A stretch of 64,000 bases of DNA from Sipunculus nudus (lineage: Eukaryota > Annelida > Sipuncula > Golfingiida > Sipunculidae). Positions within the stretch are counted from its first letter, which is position 1; the number at the start of each line of letters is the position of its first letter. The stretch covers positions 66,746,929 to 66,810,928 of the forward strand of contig CM049312.1 of the NCBI GenBank assembly GCA_026874595.1, read 5' to 3'. This document shows, one piece after another, positions 10,801 to 24,000 of this stretch. Position numbers and translations under genes: made by a program. The notes below the pieces were generated by a model. It searched no databases, was not told the DNA's origin, and saw only the letters and a list, made by a program, of their open reading frames with translations.

Positions 10801-13800
10801 ATCCACCTGGTGGTTACTCAAAAATAAGCTTTTATTAAATTATAAGCTCTGTGACCTTGAAAAGAAGGTCAACGTCAATCCATCTCTGAACTTGACCCAG
10901 ATTTTGTTGATATGCATCAGCAATGAAAAAATGAAGTTCCTGTGTTGAAGACTTTTGGAGATATCCTGCCCACAAGGCCAAAATTTAAAAATCTGATAAA
11001 AATTCTTTAAAAATCAGAAATTGTAGGTGGCGCCCCTAAACTCGTGCTGCAGTTACAGACCATCAGTGCCAATAACCATAGCAGGTTTTATAATAATCCT
11101 TCCTGTAGTTCCTGAGAAATAAGCTTTTAAGTTTTTTTCAATAATTAGCTCTTAAAATGTTGAAAAATATGTCAAGGTCACCAATCTTCAAACTCGAACG
11201 ATGTTTTGTTAATATACATCTGCCGAAAAAATAAAATTCCAACAGTGGATCCTTTGAGAGATATCCCACTCACATGGTAAAAGTTAACAGCACCGGATAG
11301 ACGGTGTGGGTGACAACAATAGCGCTTCAGCCTGTAAGGCTGAGGGCTAACAAAAGCCCGGTGACCTGACCTTGATATATATGCTCATATAACTGACCTT
11401 TTCCTGTTCCTCAGGGGTGGCGATGTGATGGTCTGTGCGTTCTGCTGCTGCAGGTCTAGGGTTCATCTGTGGCAGTAACGGCGGCGGATCCTTGTAGTGA
11501 GCTTTAATAGCTGCAGGGACCTGACAGAAAAACAAAGGTTAGATTCAATCAAATTATCTTAAACAGTGGTTTTTGTCTGATCCTACTGATAAGTGTGATT
11601 CAATATCTTGACTGATCAAAATGCATAGGAAAATATTCATTAACAAGGGACCCATGGGTCACGGCGCTCAGCTGATCGTGATTGGACCATAAATGTTTCT
11701 CCACTGTGATACTTTATCGAGTCGATAAAGCTTATGAATATCATGGACATGTTGGGCTATTATAAAGGAATGTAATGTAATATGTGAGTAAATGATAAAT
11801 GAAATAACCTGACTGATGGATTAATAGAGTCATATATAGTGGTTTATTTTTTATTTATTAAAGAGGTGTAGAAAATTGTGATATATTTGAGCAAATATGA
11901 ATGCAATGACAGCAGTAATAAGCAGTAGTAGAATGATGATAAGGCTATTTGTTGAAGGATCTAAAGTGTATGGTAGTCTGCAAGCTTTCAATTTGACAGA
12001 TATGATGTTATGATTAACTATGCTGATGAAGTGATTTATGAATTTGTGACTGTATGACACAATATCTCTTTAGTCTTGACAAGGTACATTATTGTGATGC
12101 CCACTATGTCTACATATTACACAATATTGACATAATTTCTGGCATGTACATAGGTACCTATGGACAAATAGTTATACAAAATATTAAAGTATGAATATAT
12201 CTGATTCATCTTGTTCTTGCTTACTGAGGCTGACTTTGGGATGGGGTTCAGAAAAGGGAAAAGTGAGGGCAGCACGAAGGTGGATGTAGAAATATTCTAT
12301 TGTAATGTTTTTCATTTATATAAGAATATGAAAAGCTAAGAGGAAAGGGGCCCTCCTACTTGGTTATAGTAAAGTTCTAAATATATGATTGCAAACTAAT
12401 ACTCTGACAAGACTGTCATGAAGAAAAACAGTAAAAGTTTTGAGATACTGTTATGTATGAAAATTTACAGATGGAAAATTTACGGTTGAAAAGGCAAGTG
12501 GACAGAATGGACTAATACCTTTATTTCACTTTCAAGGGAATAATGCATTTAAGTTTATATATAAGCCTATTTTTTTTAAGCATATCCACTTTTTCCATTA
12601 AGAAGTTTTTATCTGAATCATTTTTTTTATTTACAGGTTTTATAAATTTTAAATGAAAAAACCTGAAAATATTAGTTAAAATATTAGAATTGTTGCAAAA
12701 GTTGCAATCATTATATATACAGAGTAAAAAACTGAAACTATAAGTTAAAATATTAGAATTGTTGCAAAAGTTGCAATCATCATATATCCAGAGTGTAGCT
12801 CATATTGGGTCATATTATGCATACACATATATTTTATTATTTTAAAATCATAAATGTTTAAACTGAATTTAAAAGAAAATAATGCCACAACATGGCATCT
12901 ACAAGAATATTCCTTGAATCACTATTAAAAAGTTTTGCACATTGGAGTTTTCAGTACCTGCTTAATTTTATTCATCGAGATAAAATAAAAGATTCAGTAA
13001 ATGTTATAAAATAAAACATCTTTTCAAATAAAGTATACACACTGTTGGTTGAATGAGAAACAAACAATATCATTGTGCTAATTACTATCCAAGTTTTAAT
13101 TAATTACTGAAATTAATAGTCAATTTCACACCTGGTGAAGTTTTTACTCCTCTTAAGTAAGGAATTACTTATCTCATGAACATCCACACTTTCATAGCAA
13201 TACACCACTTTGTGGACACAATTAAATGTACACTTTAATCATTGTAACCCTGGTGGTACAATACAAAATCTAAAATGTAGCATAGCCTAAAATAAGAATG
13301 AATCACATACAGAAAATAATAACATTCATCTAGTTTATGCAACATCTGGGAGGGGGGGGAAAGGAGTGCAGAGCAGAGGGGAAGCCTGCTGGTAGTGGCC
13401 AAGCTGACCCAAGGCAAGCTGCCTGGGGTGGGTTACATAATGCAAGTGAAGGCTAGCGCTGTACTACTAGGTGGGCTAGATGTAAACAACACTTGACATG
13501 GTGTATGAAAGCATGAATAAAAGCTATTCTTTCCAATCAATTTCTTTGAAATTTCAGATTTTAAAAGATTAAATCCTTATGTATATATGCTGTGAAAATT
13601 AAATCAACAGTGCCAAAGTTGGACAAAATTTAAGGTATTGATTTTTTATTTATGCTAATAACTTGAAAAATTTGCAAAATTCAGATCTAATTTTGGGTAA
13701 ACAATTGAATCTTGATTAAATATAGTTATATTCCATGATAAAAAGTCAGGTTCAGCAATTCTCATGTGAGTAAATATATTTCCTGATTTTTTAACAAATT

Positions 13801-14957
13801 GCATTATGTTTTGGCCCATAACTTCAAAATAATACCCAATACTAACCTAAGTTTTGGTATGTTCATAGAAAATGTATAAAAGAATGTGAATCCTAAATAC
13901 GATCAAAAACAGATCAGTGGTTTTGATATTAGGCAGCCCTGAAGTGTAACAATGGCTTTTTTTTATGGAAAACGGAGTTTTTTTACCTTAATATCTCGAA
14001 GTCCTGAACAAAGTCCTAATGACCCAATTTTCAGTATGGTAGGAGATTTTGGGGACATCTAAAATTATGTCAACAGCCTGGGGAGCATAGAGATGTGCAC
14101 TGTATGACCTACAGTCATCAAAGTGGACTGCTTGACAATGTAAGGGAATACAACAAGAGCCTCCAAAAAAATTCAATAACTAGCCTAATTTTGCAGCTTT
14201 TATTTTCAAATTTCAGATTTTAACAGATTAAATCCTTATGTATACATGGTGTGAAAATTAAATCCACAGTACTTACAGGAAAAAAACGTGCCATGGCCAA
14301 AGTTGGGCAAAATTTAAGGTACCAATTTTATATTTTTGCCAATATTTAAAAAAATTTAACAAATTTTGATCTAATTTTTGGTATACAATTAAATTTTGAT
14401 TAATATAAGTTATATTACTGGAAAAAAGTCCCTACCTTTAACACTTTTGGTCTAAAGTGACCAAATATCTTCCTGATTTTTTTACAAAGTCCATTATGTT
14501 TGGGCCCATAACTTTTTTAAATTATATAATACTGACTTAATATCTGGCATGTACATAGTAACTATATAGAGGAATATTTATGGTAAATATGAAGAAAACC
14601 AGATGAGTGGTTTTGATTTTAGGCAGTCCTGAAGTGTGAAAATAGATTTTTAATAAAAAATTGAGGTTTTTCCTTAATATCTCAGGGGAACGAAGTCCTA
14701 TTGACCCAATTTTTGGCATGGTAGGAGATTATGGGGACATCTAACTGTATGCCGAAATTCAGATTCGTAGGTCCAACGGTGTCGAAACCAGCCAGTCTTA
14801 CAGACGGACATCCAGACGGACAGACGGCACGACGGACGGACGGACAGACAGACAGACGGACGACGGACAATGGACCATGACTATAGCTCAGATGACTTAT
14901 AGTCAGCTGAGCTGATAATAAGGAAATGCTCAAATTGTCTTACACATAAAAGGAATA

Positions 14958-15007
<50 letters not shown>

Positions 15008-18000
15008 CACACACACACACACACAAACATAGACATAACTGATGAGTTGTCATGTGACAGGACATGACAAAGGATTGTTTATGTGAAACAACCCCAAAAG
15101 AGCTACCTGAGAAAATAAGGCTGGAGATAAATGACAAAATAGTGGGAATAAGATTTTGATATTATATATCATAGCCTAGACAAATTCATTAACATGAAAA
15201 CTGCACAGTCAATACCGACCATGGCTTATACAATATGTAGTTATGATTTTATAATTACGATTAGCATATCCAACCCCTTCAAGTAGTAAAATATATAGCA
15301 TAACTTATAAATTAAATTAGTTTAGTATCCATGCTATTTTCTTAGATGGTATTTCTGAGGCATGCCTGGTTCTGGCAGTCATTCTGATACCAGTCTCTTT
15401 TCGGATCGACCTCTTCTTTATAGCGATGCAATGATGTCCATTTTTGGGGTAAAATATAGTGACAGTTTTCAAGATATTTTCGATTTGCTGAAAGAGTGAT
15501 CCTTTGATTCCACATCATCTAATCAACCAGTGACTTAGCCTACTCTTATCAGTGACATTCTCAACAAACAACTGATCACACCATCATTTAGTCACAGACT
15601 GGGTCCTTACACCTATACTGACAGAGTCGTTTTGGCTAGGTTCTGGCTTTTGTAAGTCTAATTATATAAGCAGCTCTCATGCACGGGTCAGTAAAGTCCA
15701 CTGTGTCAGCTGACCTATTGCCCTGTTACAGTTCAAATATACAGCAACCACACAAGGGCCCTGTGATTTCAGGTCCTTATGTAAGGTAATGGTGAGAGTA
15801 AGCAAACAAAATATAAAATATTTTAGTTAATAACATTTTTTTATAAATATATATACAAATGATTGAGTGCGAAAAAGGAACCCTGTGAATCTTCGGAAAA
15901 ATTGGAAAACCAAGAAAATACAGCCCAGCTGATTTCAATGCAACAACAGTATTCTTGGAAATGAAGATGTAACACAACATACGACTAACCTTAATTCTGT
16001 GGGTTCTTGGATGTGAAACCTTTATCCTGAATGGTGGATGTTCCCTGTGGGCATTTTGTAAAAACTGTAACTTTGCTGTGTGGTGGTTGATGGGCCCAGT
16101 GTACTTGTCCCATAGCTTGACTCTCTCAGTCAGGGTGACTGACTTTAGCAGCTTCTGATCCTAAAATACAACAACAGAAAAGGATATTCTTTTTGCCAGA
16201 ACCATCTAATTGCAACATATAATCCAATGTAACATATCTTTATAAAGAGGTCCTTCTCTACAATATGATATAAAACCCTAAGTGTGGCTTGAGACAATCT
16301 CAAAATTCACTCATGGGGGTGCAATATGCACAGCATGTGTCAGATTTGATGACATTGTTAAGTATTTAGTTGAAACTCAGCCTTGTTAAAATATAAATGT
16401 ACGACTATGCTGCTGTGTTTGTTATCCAACAATTTTTAAATTACTTGTGAGTGAGCATGAAAATTGATGTTTATGATAGTAATATATATAGGTTGCTTTA
16501 TTGCATGTTTTCATGCATATATCCATCGATAATTATGGGTTCAATTTTTCAACTGTTTGTGTCCCGGAAGCCCTGAACCAACGGTTTAATCTTACATTCA
16601 AGTGCAGGAAGGGAAAGTTTCTCTGAAATGGTGTAATTATCCTGATTTCTCAAGCTGCAAGTGTGCATATTTCCCTGAGAAAAACTGCTTCAGAAACGAT
16701 AGGTGATGCAGTGCTTGACACACACACACACACAAGTTAGTTCTGCAAAAAAATTGAGTTTCTTTAACCAGGTCTGATGCATGACGCTTGAGCCATACCT
16801 TAGGTGTGTTTTTAGGCTTTATTCTCATTAACAATTAAACTCACTAATTAAATCAGAAAACTGAGCTAAAAAAGTTTTAATACATAAATGTTAAATTAAC
16901 TTAAGATTAAAATAAAATTAAAAGTACAATTAGATGTGTACACATATTTCAATAACTGAATGTAGGAAGATGAAAAACCAGGGAAAAGAACAGCTTTGTA
17001 CTTTACCAGAAAATGCTCTGCATGGTTTGGACACATCCATCTACCAGATGGCATACTGGCCATTGGAGGGTCCAGACAGTCCAAGTGAAAAAGCAGTGGG
17101 CAGTAGTCACACTGCAGGAGGGGCCCTATCCTACAGCTCCTGAAACAGTCACAGAAAGCACAACCTGAATGCACAGCCAGATTACTTACAGTTAATACCT
17201 GTTCCAGTTCTGCCTGTATGAATAATTTAATAAAGTATCACCCATGATAAAAACAATAGCACCACAAATGGTGCATAATACGCCCATCACATATATTGTG
17301 AGCTTTGTCCTCATTAGTTATGCTTGAATTTTGCTTAGAATGTAATTCAGTTGAGAAACTGTATTAGTTAATATTTATAATGAGTTTCATGAAAATCTGT
17401 CAGTTTTTTGGCGAGTCATCAGTGCGCCACCAAAGTCTCGTGACCTCTTACCTAATCAAATATGCATGGATTTTGCTAGAAAATGAACTTAGGCAAGATA
17501 TTATATCAATTAATATTTATGTTGAGTTTTTTAATCTATCATATTCCTGGTAAGTTATCGTGGCTTCACTACAAAGTAGCCTAGTAACCTCTGACCTTAT
17601 TAAATATGAATGACTTTGCCCTTTATTAAACTCTGGCATATGATCAATTGGTAAGTAATTCTTGTGAGTTTTGTGAAAATCCATCAAAGCCCTGGTAAGT
17701 TATCGCGGCAACAAGTTAACAGACGGACATACTGCAGGTTTGCCATAATAAATGCCATCACAGACAGGGCATATGAAACAATCCTTACCTACTGCAGGTG
17801 AAGCACACTTTGGCAGGGAGAGGTACAATACCATTGTCAAGTTCATGTGCAAGTTTCTTTGGACCATTTCTATTGGAGTCTTTGTGCCACCATCTTCGCT
17901 TACTGGAGCCTGTAGAATATAGGATTTATACAGAAAATGCTGATTTTGTAGAGTTTTGGGACACATTTTTATTGACTCCTACAACTAACATCAATTATAA

Positions 18001-21000
18001 TTTCAGAAAAGGGTTGGTTTTAAGTTATTCTCTGATATTCATAAGTTTACTTGTTATTAGAGATGTGTACTGATAAATTAATTTATAATACATGTGGTGC
18101 ACTCATAATTTAACTGGTAAAGAGGCATTATCCTAATGAGAAATATCCTGAAACTACTATTTGTGGTGCATATTGCACTGAACACTTACTATATATTAGG
18201 ACCTTTTTTTTTCTTTCAATAAACCAATACATAAATTTCACCTGTGTCACATATTACAAATTTACAATACACATAATCATACATGGAAAAAAAAGTGTTT
18301 TCTGAGATATTGATTTTAATGAAATACTTAAATATTTTACTAGGTATGTTTTTTGTTTTGTTCTAGTTATTAGGCCTAAGCCTCATTCCTCAAATGCAGC
18401 TTACTTTCTGTTTTACTTAAGAAAAGATCAACATTTCAATAGGCGCCCCGCTGTGGAACAAACTATAATGCTTACATTTAATGGTATGTGTGAAGTGCAT
18501 GGTATTAGTGTGGTTTCAATAATTCTTACATGGTAAAAGTATAATGCAGTTTCCATGATAGCACAGTGAAGGGCGGACTGTGCTGTTTAAAAATTTACCT
18601 GGTATGGGTGTGTTACACTGCATACTTTTTGGTACTTCAAACTGGGATGGGTTCATGATCCTTGCGGCCTTCACCAGCAGCTTGAGTGGGTGGCCCTCTT
18701 CCTCATCATCCTCGCTCTCTATCTTATCTACATCCAGAGGGGTCAGATTCCGAGGTGGACGACCCCTTGGCCTCTTACCACTCTGGCTACTCTGGGAGCT
18801 ACTAGTCGACTGACTGTCTTCATCTTTCTATAAACAAACAGAAAATGCATGTCATGAAAGCAATACTGTAGACTTCGTATTAGCCGAATTAAAATTTCGT
18901 GATTTTTATGTTTTCATTGTTTTATTTATTTTTAGGTGCACAAAATCTTGACTCAGACAAGGACCCCAGTGTAACATCAAACAGTGAAAATTCATGTTCA
19001 TTACTGGCAAATAAAACACTAACAGTATGACAATACTGATATTGTTCTTAATAAATATATATATAATGTGTTTTAGGGATAAACTGAAGCAACAATATTA
19101 TAATTGCTTGTGTTACCTTCGCAGATCGGGCATGATATTAACCATGATTTTAATTTCATGACAATTACTCTTTGTGAATATCACAAATTTGAAACCCTCA
19201 TAGACAAAAAGCAACAGTATGTCAGAAGAAATGCTCCCAGTGAAATGTTTGTTTATGGAAATTTGTTAGGACTGCCAAATAACACTATCTGAAGAGAAGA
19301 TACAGATTTCATTTCTGGAGTTAATGTAACAAGTTACTTAAAACACAAGGACTGAATTTTAAGGGGTTTGACAAGCTGAAGTGGTAGTATTTTCATATAT
19401 ATACTGAACATTAAGTTTATTTCCTCTGCCAAGGAGCTTGGTTATGTATTTGCCAGCGTTGCTTTGTTTACCTGGTAGAAGTTACTAAATTTTCAGAATA
19501 GCTCAGCAATGATACAAGGACTAATTAATTTAACTGTGGTGGTAATCTGGATCACCATATTGATCAGGGAATTTTTTTAACGGAAAAATGTTGCATTTCT
19601 GACAATGCCATTTTGTGTAATAGATTGCCTTGGCAGGTCTGCTTTTTATGCTTTTCTAGTTTGAAGAAGGTTTAATGAAAATTCACCCTAACAGCTGAAA
19701 ACTTGAAAAAGTGAGATCAAAGTTTCTACAGGACAAAGACAGGGACTAATTTACTTCACATTTATTTAAATTCCAAAACATAATAAACTAGATGTGTCGG
19801 ACAACACGAATGCCCCCGCCTTGGGCAAATTAGAAACATTTGTAAAATTTGGAAAATTTTTTAAGTTCAGGAGGTGTCATATGGTCAAAAGTAGGTCAAC
19901 AAGGGCAAAATGCAAACTCGATCTGTAACGGGTCATTATAAAGCAACACACCAAAAATCATGCCAGTATATGCAGGCATTGTGAAAAAAAGTCCATACAT
20001 GTGCATTTTCCATAAAAATTTCTGTCTTTCATGAAATTTTCTATGTTTAGGATCCGTAATACAATCAAAAGTAGGTCAACCAGGATGAAACACAAACTCA
20101 ATCTGTAACTGTCATTATCTGCCCACACAAAAAAAATCAGGGTGGTATCTGCAGGCATTGAGGAAAAAAAGTCAGTACATATGCATTTGTTATGAAAATT
20201 TATATTTTTCATGAAACTTTCTATGTTCAGGAGCAGTCAAATGGTCAAAAGTGGGTCAACTGAGACAAAACAGGAACTCGATCAGTAACTGGTCATTATC
20301 TGCCTACACACCAAAAATCAGGCCCATATCTGCAGGCACTGCGAAAAAAAGTCCATACATGTGCACTTTTTTATGAAATTTTCTATGTGAGAGCACCGCC
20401 AAACGGTCAAAAATAGGTCAACTGGGGCAAAACGCTAACTCCATCTGTAACTGGTCATTATCTGCCAACACACCAAAAATCAGGCCAATATCTGCAGGCA
20501 CTGAGAAAAAAAAAACGTACATGTGTATTTGTCATGAAATTTCATATTTTTCATGAAATTTTCTATGTTCAGGAGCCGTAAAATGGTCAAAAGTAGGTCA
20601 ACCAGGACGAAATGCGAACTCGATCTGTAAATGGTCTATATCTGCTCACACATCAAAAATCAGGCCAATATCTGCAGGCATTGCGAAAAAAAGTCCGTAC
20701 ATGTGTATCTGTCTTGAATATTTCTATTTTTCATGAAATTTTCTAAGTTTAGGAGCCGTAAAACAGTCAAAAGTAGGTCAACCAGGACGAAACGCGAACT
20801 CGATCTGTAACTGGTTTATATCTGTTCACACACCAAAATTCAGGCCAATATCTGCAGGCATTGCGAAAAAAAGTCCGTACATGTGTATCTGTCTTGAATA
20901 TTTCTATTTTTCATGAAATTTTCTAAGTTTAGGAGCCGGAAAACAGTCAAAAGTAGGTCAACCACGACGAAACGCGAACTCGATCTGTAACTGGTTTATA

Positions 21001-24000
21001 TCTGCTCACACACCAAAAATCAGGCCAATATCTGCAGGCATTGCGAAAAAAAGTCCGTACATGTGTATCTGTCATGAATATTTCTATTTTTCATGAAATT
21101 TTCTAAGTTTAGGAGCCGTAAAACGGTCAAAAGTAGGTCAACCAGGACGAAACGCGAACTCGATCTGTAACTGGTCTATATCTGCTCACACACTAAAAAT
21201 CAGGCCAATATCTGCAGGCATTGCGAAAAAAAGTCCGTACATGTGTATCTGTCATGAATATTTCTATTTTTCATGAAATTTTCTAAGTTTAGGAGCCGTA
21301 AAACGGTCAAAAGTAGGTCAACCGGGACGAAACGCGAACTCGATCTGTAACTGGTCTATATCTGCCCACACACCAAAAATCAGGCCAATATCTGCAGGCA
21401 TTGCGAAAAAAAGTCTGTACAACTGTTTCATTTCGGAATGACGGAAGGACGGAATGACGGACATGGGTAAAACTATATGCCCCGGCCACTTTGTGGCGGG
21501 GGCATAAAAATAAAATTAAATTCTTTCATAAGTATTGGTGCTCAAATTATATAATCAATTTACTATTACACACTCCAGCATCCATTACAGGGATATAAAA
21601 CATTCTGGCTTTAGGAAACAAGGAAAATATATTTATTCATATTTCCAGGCTATTCCAGAAGGCATTTTAAGGAAACATGTACTTCAATATTCAGATACCC
21701 TCTAGGTTCAAGTTATAACTGTAAATCACTTATTCAGGAAAACATAACTTTATGTTTGATATCCTGCTGTTCAATAAGTAAGTGATTATACCAATTCATT
21801 TATAACCTGATTTTCCATTAAACTACACATGAAATACAGAAAGCAATAGTTTACTAAACAACACATGATACAGAAGGCTATCCCCATGTACCAAGTACCA
21901 ATTTTGTAAATGATAACTTGCCTCTTTTGGTGGTGCAACTTTGCAGCGATGACAGATCCACTCACCAGGTGGCAGGTCCTCCTCACACAATGGTGGGTCA
22001 CTGAAACAAGAAAACCAAGGCCCATCAATCAAGGTTGGCAAGTTTCTGCCATTGCCAGTTTCTGCTTCTGCTGGCAGGCAGAAATAGGTTTCTGCCATCA
22101 GTCTGGCAGAAACTGCAGACACAGAATTGTAAACAGTGTTATTCAACAACAAGGGACCCATGGGTCACAGTACTTAGCTGTTATATATATGATAATAAAA
22201 AATATGATTTGGAAATGAGGCACATGCTGGTTTTGTGTGCCAATAAATATAAGCTGTATTATGAGTTGTTGGTGTTTAGCTTTTGTCTATTTTGATAGTA
22301 TCTTTGGCGACAGGGAAGAGGATTGATTTCATTTATTTTATTAACAGATGGAGTGCTATTGTCACAAAGATTTTGACTTGGCCATTTAACTTATCAGCAG
22401 CACATATAATATAAGAGTTTAACTATTTATTAAAATTAAATAACAAATATTGTGCCAAATATAATTTTTATAAAAAATAATAAGAGAATCATATGATATG
22501 AGAATATATATATATTATAGAATATATTCATGAATACATTTTGAATGTATTTGCACTGGTATTTAAATACTTCCATTTTTATCTGAATTCCCATTCTTAT
22601 GAAAGAAAATTTATAATGGAGTACATATTCATATTCGTATTCAAAATACATCAGCAAAGTATTCGCACCACGTCTGGTATTTATTCAGTTTTAGCCAAAC
22701 AATGATGTTGAGAATCCAGAATATACAAAATTCACAAATATAAATAATGACCATAAGTACCTGGTTTTATGGCTTTTACTTATATTAAAAACAAGGCCTA
22801 CAGGCCTAATGTGAACCTGTGCAAAGTTTAGGAGTATGAATGGAGGTTTATTTTTAAAATTTAATATTGATCCTCCAAAGTCCTGCATATCTACCTTAGT
22901 CATTATGATTTCAGCAAAATGGACGTTTCTGACCTGCAAGTTTCGGACTAGGACATTTTAAAACCAGAATATGGGTAGTCGACAAGCCACTATGTGTATC
23001 CGCAGAAATCAGAGTGGGACGGGTGAGGTGAGGCATGGATTTAGTGGCAAGGGGAATAGAGTGAGGTGTGTTGCATATTAGCATGGATGTCTGCAGCGTA
23101 ATGTAGGTGGCGCCACCAGTTTTGTCTATAATGAAGAGCTATGTGAGATCTATACACAAGCAAAATTTTGGCCTAATCAGTCAAAAGGTTCCCAAGATGT
23201 GAGCTTTGATGTCTGCAGAGTAAATGTGAATGTAGGTGGCACCACCTGTCATAAAATAGAGAAACCTGTCCATGATGTATAAACCTGCAAAATTTCAGGT
23301 GGATACGTTAAACCACAGCTGAGATATGAGTAATATTATCCCAAGGCAGATCAACAGATGGATGCTGTGCAAAAATGGTTGCAGGTGGCCACACCATTTA
23401 TAGTGTATGTTATAAAGCTATCAAAAGGCTACATTTGTGCAAAATGTTTAGGCTGATCAGTCAAACAGTTCCCGAGGTATGTGGGTTTATGTGTTAAAAC
23501 AGACGCACAAATGGACACTGTGTCCATTGGCAGCAGGGAAAGGTCAGAGGTCAACCAAAAATGAAGGCGCAGCAGTTCACATGTGTGCAAAAATGGTTGC
23601 AGGTGGCGCCACCATTTATAGTGTATGTTATAAAGCTATCAAAAGGCTACATTTGTGCAAAATGTTTAGGCTGATCGGTCAAACAGTTCCCGAGGTATGT
23701 GGGTTTATGTGTTAAAACAGACGCACAAATGGACACTGTGTCCATTGGCAGCAGGGAAAGGTCAGAGGTCAACCAAAAATGAAGGCGCAGCAGTTCACAT
23801 GTGACCTGATGATAGACCCGATTCACTTAAAATGCAAACCAAGTTTTTTCAAACAGTTGAAAGATATAGTTCCAATAATCTAGACGTCTAGACACATTGT
23901 CTAGACACCCCCCCCCCAGAGCCAGGTCAGTTGCCTTGGTGATGTCTGGACCCCACCTGTTTGTACTGAGTTACCTCCTGACTTGGCTGCATGAAGTCAA

